This document shows, one piece after another, positions 22,439 through 23,906 of a DNA stretch of 23,906 nucleotides. Position 1 is the first letter of the stretch. Each line of letters opens with the position of its first letter. The position numbers and the translations under genes were made by a program. Origin of the DNA: an uncultured Eubacteriales bacterium (lineage in GTDB: Bacteria > Bacillota > Clostridia > Oscillospirales > Oscillospiraceae); NCBI GenBank assembly GCA_900547405.1, contig URGL01000037.1, forward strand, positions 1-23,906. Direction: 5' to 3'. The notes beneath the pieces are model-generated. The model ran no database searches. It saw nothing but the letters and a program-made list of their open reading frames with translations, and had not been told where the DNA came from.

Positions 22439-22897
22439 ATGCAGGAAGAAGTGGAACAACGGGTCGTTACTTTGGCCATCAACTGTACGAAGCTAACCGA
22501 ACAGGAACTGAAAAAGGCCCTTGTGAAGCTGCTTCAGCATTGGAAAATGCATCAACAGAAAGGCCCTCATGGGAAAATGACCGTCAAACAGCTGGCTGCC
22601 CAAAATCGTGGCTTGCAGAGTGTAGAGGTCACAGACCAGAACATCGGCTCATTCAAGAAAATTGCCCGGAAGTACGGTATCGACTTTGCCCCCTACAAAG
22701 CCAAGGGTCAGGATCGCTACCTTGTCTTTTTTAAGGCGCAGGATGCGGATGCCATGACTGCCGCTTTCAAGGAATACACTGCGAAAACTGTAAAACAGCA
22801 CAGTCGTCCTTCCGTTCTGGCAAAACTGGCACAGTTCAAGGAACTGATGCAGTCCATGGGCGTGAAGCGGGAGAAGAAAAAGGAGTTGGAACGTTGA
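22439..22897 (+). CDS. PcfB family (DUF3801) conjugation protein
   Basis: The 152-residue product matches the PcfB/DUF3801 family that stands directly before the coupling protein in enterococcal pCF10 and Tn1549-type elements. Visible parts are an N-terminal helical region (VVTLAINCTKLTEQELKKAL), a central GKMTVKQLAAQNRGLQSVEV and a KYGIDFAPYKAKGQDRYLVFFKAQDADAMTAAFKEYT segment, with a basic C-terminus (KREKKKELER). In pCF10 PcfB is thought to help the relaxosome and coupling protein work together. AAAGGAG precedes the ATG. Its stop overlaps the TTG start of virD4 (TTGA). Confidence 0.88.
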   Translation: MQEEVEQRVVTLAINCTKLTEQELKKALVKLLQHWKMHQQKGPHGKMTVKQLAAQNRGLQSVEVTDQNIGSFKKIARKYGIDFAPYKAKGQDRYLVFFKAQDADAMTAAFKEYTAKTVKQHSRPSVLAKLAQFKELMQSMGVKREKKKELER

Positions 22898-23906
22898 GAA
22901 AGAAAAACTGGAAAAAGATTCTGATTCCCAATATTCCGTACCTTTTTATTGCCCTGTTTGCGACGAAGCTCGGACAGGCTGTTCGGCTGGCCCCCGGAAC
23001 GGATTTCAGCGGGAAAGCACTGCACATGATGGAGGGCATCCAGGATGCCTTTGCCTCCCCCATGCCCAGCTTTCATCCGGCTGACCTGGGTATCGGAATC
23101 TGCATTGCCGCCGCCATGCGGCTGGCTGTGTATATCAAGGGCAAGAATGCCAAGAAATTCCGGCATAACCAGGAGTACGGTTCTGCCCGGTGGGGTACCG
23201 CCGCCGACATCGCCCCCTATGTCGATCCGACCTTTGAGAATAACATGATTCTCACCCAGACGGAAAGCCTGACCATGAACAACCGTCCCGCCGATCCCCG
23301 TACCGCGCGGAACAAAAACGTGCTGATTATCGGCGGTTCCGGCTCCGGTAAAACGAGGTTTTGGTTGAAGCCCAATTTGATGCAATGTACGTCCAAGAAG
23401 TACCCCGTCAGCTTTGTTGTTACCGATCCCAAGGGCAGCATCGTTACCGAGTGCGGAAAGATGCTGCTGCATTACGGCTACCGTCTGAAAATTCTGAACA
23501 CCATCAACTTCAAGAAATCCATGCACTATAACCCCTTTTCCTACATCCACAGTGAAAAAGACATTCTGAAGCTGGTCACAGCCTTGATTGCCAACACCAA
23601 GGGTGAGGGCAAGGCCGGGGATGATTTCTGGGTCAAGGCCGAGACGCTGCTTTATACCGCGCTCATCGGCTACATCCATTATGAAGCCCCGGAGGAGGAG
23701 CAGAATCTTTCTACGCTGGTGGAGATGGTAAACACCATGGAGGTTCGGGAGGATGACGAGGAATTTCAGAATCAGGTGGATTTGATGTTTGAAGACCTGG
23801 CAAAGGAGAAACCGGAACACTTTGCTGTCCGACAGTATAAAAAATACAAGTTGGCGGCGGGTGTTGTATGCTCTAAAAGACTTCTTAATCAAGCGGTTGG
23901 GAAGTC
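22894..23906 (+). CDS. virD4: VirD4/TraG type IV coupling protein, partial and apparently interrupted
   Basis: This is the membrane ATPase that brings the relaxosome to the conjugation channel (VirD4-like, CD1115 family). The start is TTG at 22894, which overlaps the pcfB stop and has AAGGAG 8 nt upstream. Two N-terminal hydrophobic segments (IPYLFIALFAT and LGIGICIAAAMRLAVYI) precede the soluble domain, with Walker A in VLIIGGSGSGKTRFWLKPN and a conserved VTDPKGSI and YNPFSYI. Family similarity runs through QYKKYKLAAG, ending at codon 323 (23862). The expected KTAKSILISCGARLAPF does not follow in any frame; the last 45 or so bases are foreign to the gene. The C-terminal half is beyond the window or displaced. 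Confidence 0.9.
   Translation, partial: MRKKNWKKILIPNIPYLFIALFATKLGQAVRLAPGTDFSGKALHMMEGIQDAFASPMPSFHPADLGIGICIAAAMRLAVYIKGKNAKKFRHNQEYGSARWGTAADIAPYVDPTFENNMILTQTESLTMNNRPADPRTARNKNVLIIGGSGSGKTRFWLKPNLMQCTSKKYPVSFVVTDPKGSIVTECGKMLLHYGYRLKILNTINFKKSMHYNPFSYIHSEKDILKLVTALIANTKGEGKAGDDFWVKAETLLYTALIGYIHYEAPEEEQNLSTLVEMVNTMEVREDDEEFQNQVDLMFEDLAKEKPEHFAVRQYKKYKLAAGVVCSKRLLNQAVGK
23861..23906 (+). other. Unidentified sequence interrupting virD4
   Basis: From about 23861 the sequence no longer fits the coupling protein. It starts GTGTTG, and a GACTTC/GAAGTC inverted repeat (23879-23884 with 23901-23906) lies at the window end. A group II intron (5' end GUGYG-like) or another insertion is possible; 46 bases are too few to tell. 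Confidence 0.45.

Larger units (their letters stand above)
18200..23906 (+). mobile_element. Front part of an integrative conjugative element, Tn1549/CD1115-like
   Basis: All genes from 18351 to the window end run on the plus strand, are closely packed or overlapping, and have visibly lower GC than the host genes. The set (ParB-like protein, RepA_N/DUF6017 initiator, DUF3801 PcfB protein, VirD4 coupling ATPase) is typical of the Tn1549/CTn family of gut Firmicutes. The type IV secretion genes, relaxase, recombinase and any resistance cargo must lie beyond 23906. Confidence 0.85.

Noticed and set aside
22717..23892. A 391-codon minus-strand open frame opposite pcfB and virD4
   Set aside because: Antisense to recognised conjugation genes, with no domain.
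23861..23906. A frameshift rather than an insertion at the end of virD4
   Set aside because: None of the three forward frames restores the conserved KTAKSILISCGARL sequence.

Overview
The window looks like a chromosome segment of a spore-forming Clostridia bacterium, most likely an Oscillospiraceae/Ruminococcaceae-type gut Firmicute. The evidence is the dprA-topA-trmFO gene order, folate-dependent TrmFO, single-RCK KtrA with KtrB, a spoIVB sporulation peptidase, strong AGGAGG ribosome binding sites and GC-rich coding sequence. The species cannot be named from the sequence alone.

Host part, 1 to about 18200. A minus-strand run of six closely spaced genes follows one good promoter (7918-7945): ktrB, ktrA, a SpoU-family RNA methyltransferase, dprA, topA and trmFO. 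K+ uptake is therefore probably co-transcribed with RNA modification and DNA processing. Next come radC and uvrB (minus), a plus-strand soluble histidine-kinase-like protein with its own promoter and terminator, and uvrA (minus) with its own promoter. The iron-sulfur operon iscS-iscU-rrf2 (minus) starts from a TTGACA/TATGCT promoter with a palindrome over the predicted start site, probably the operator of its own Rrf2 regulator. Two multi-hairpin repeats of one family lie behind trmFO (1-175) and behind uvrA (11938-12009).

Mobile part, about 18200 to the window end. spoIVB (plus strand) runs normally through its PDZ and S55 peptidase domains, then loses its C-terminal end. The following sequence is visibly less GC-rich and carries, all on the plus strand, the front end of an integrative conjugative element of the Tn1549/CD1115 kind: a ParB-like protein, several small conserved cargo proteins, a RepA_N replication initiator, a PcfB (DUF3801) protein and the VirD4/TraG coupling ATPase. 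The element therefore appears to sit inside a sporulation gene. The coupling-protein gene itself seems to be interrupted about 45 bases before the window ends.

Most notable points: the spoIVB insertion; the abrupt end of VirD4 similarity; a histidine-kinase-like protein with Arg in place of the phospho-accepting His; a near-consensus antisense promoter inside that gene's terminator, pointing at radC-uvrB; the self-regulating isc operon; a duplicated gene-junction-plus-gene module in the element; and a replication initiator whose frame has no ATG, GTG or TTG behind its strong ribosome binding site.

There is no gene-free stretch longer than 300 bases. The longest are 17073-17304 (isc promoter and spoIVB leader), 11854-12045 (terminator and repeat) and 1-177 (repeat). 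No rRNA, tRNA or CRISPR array was seen.
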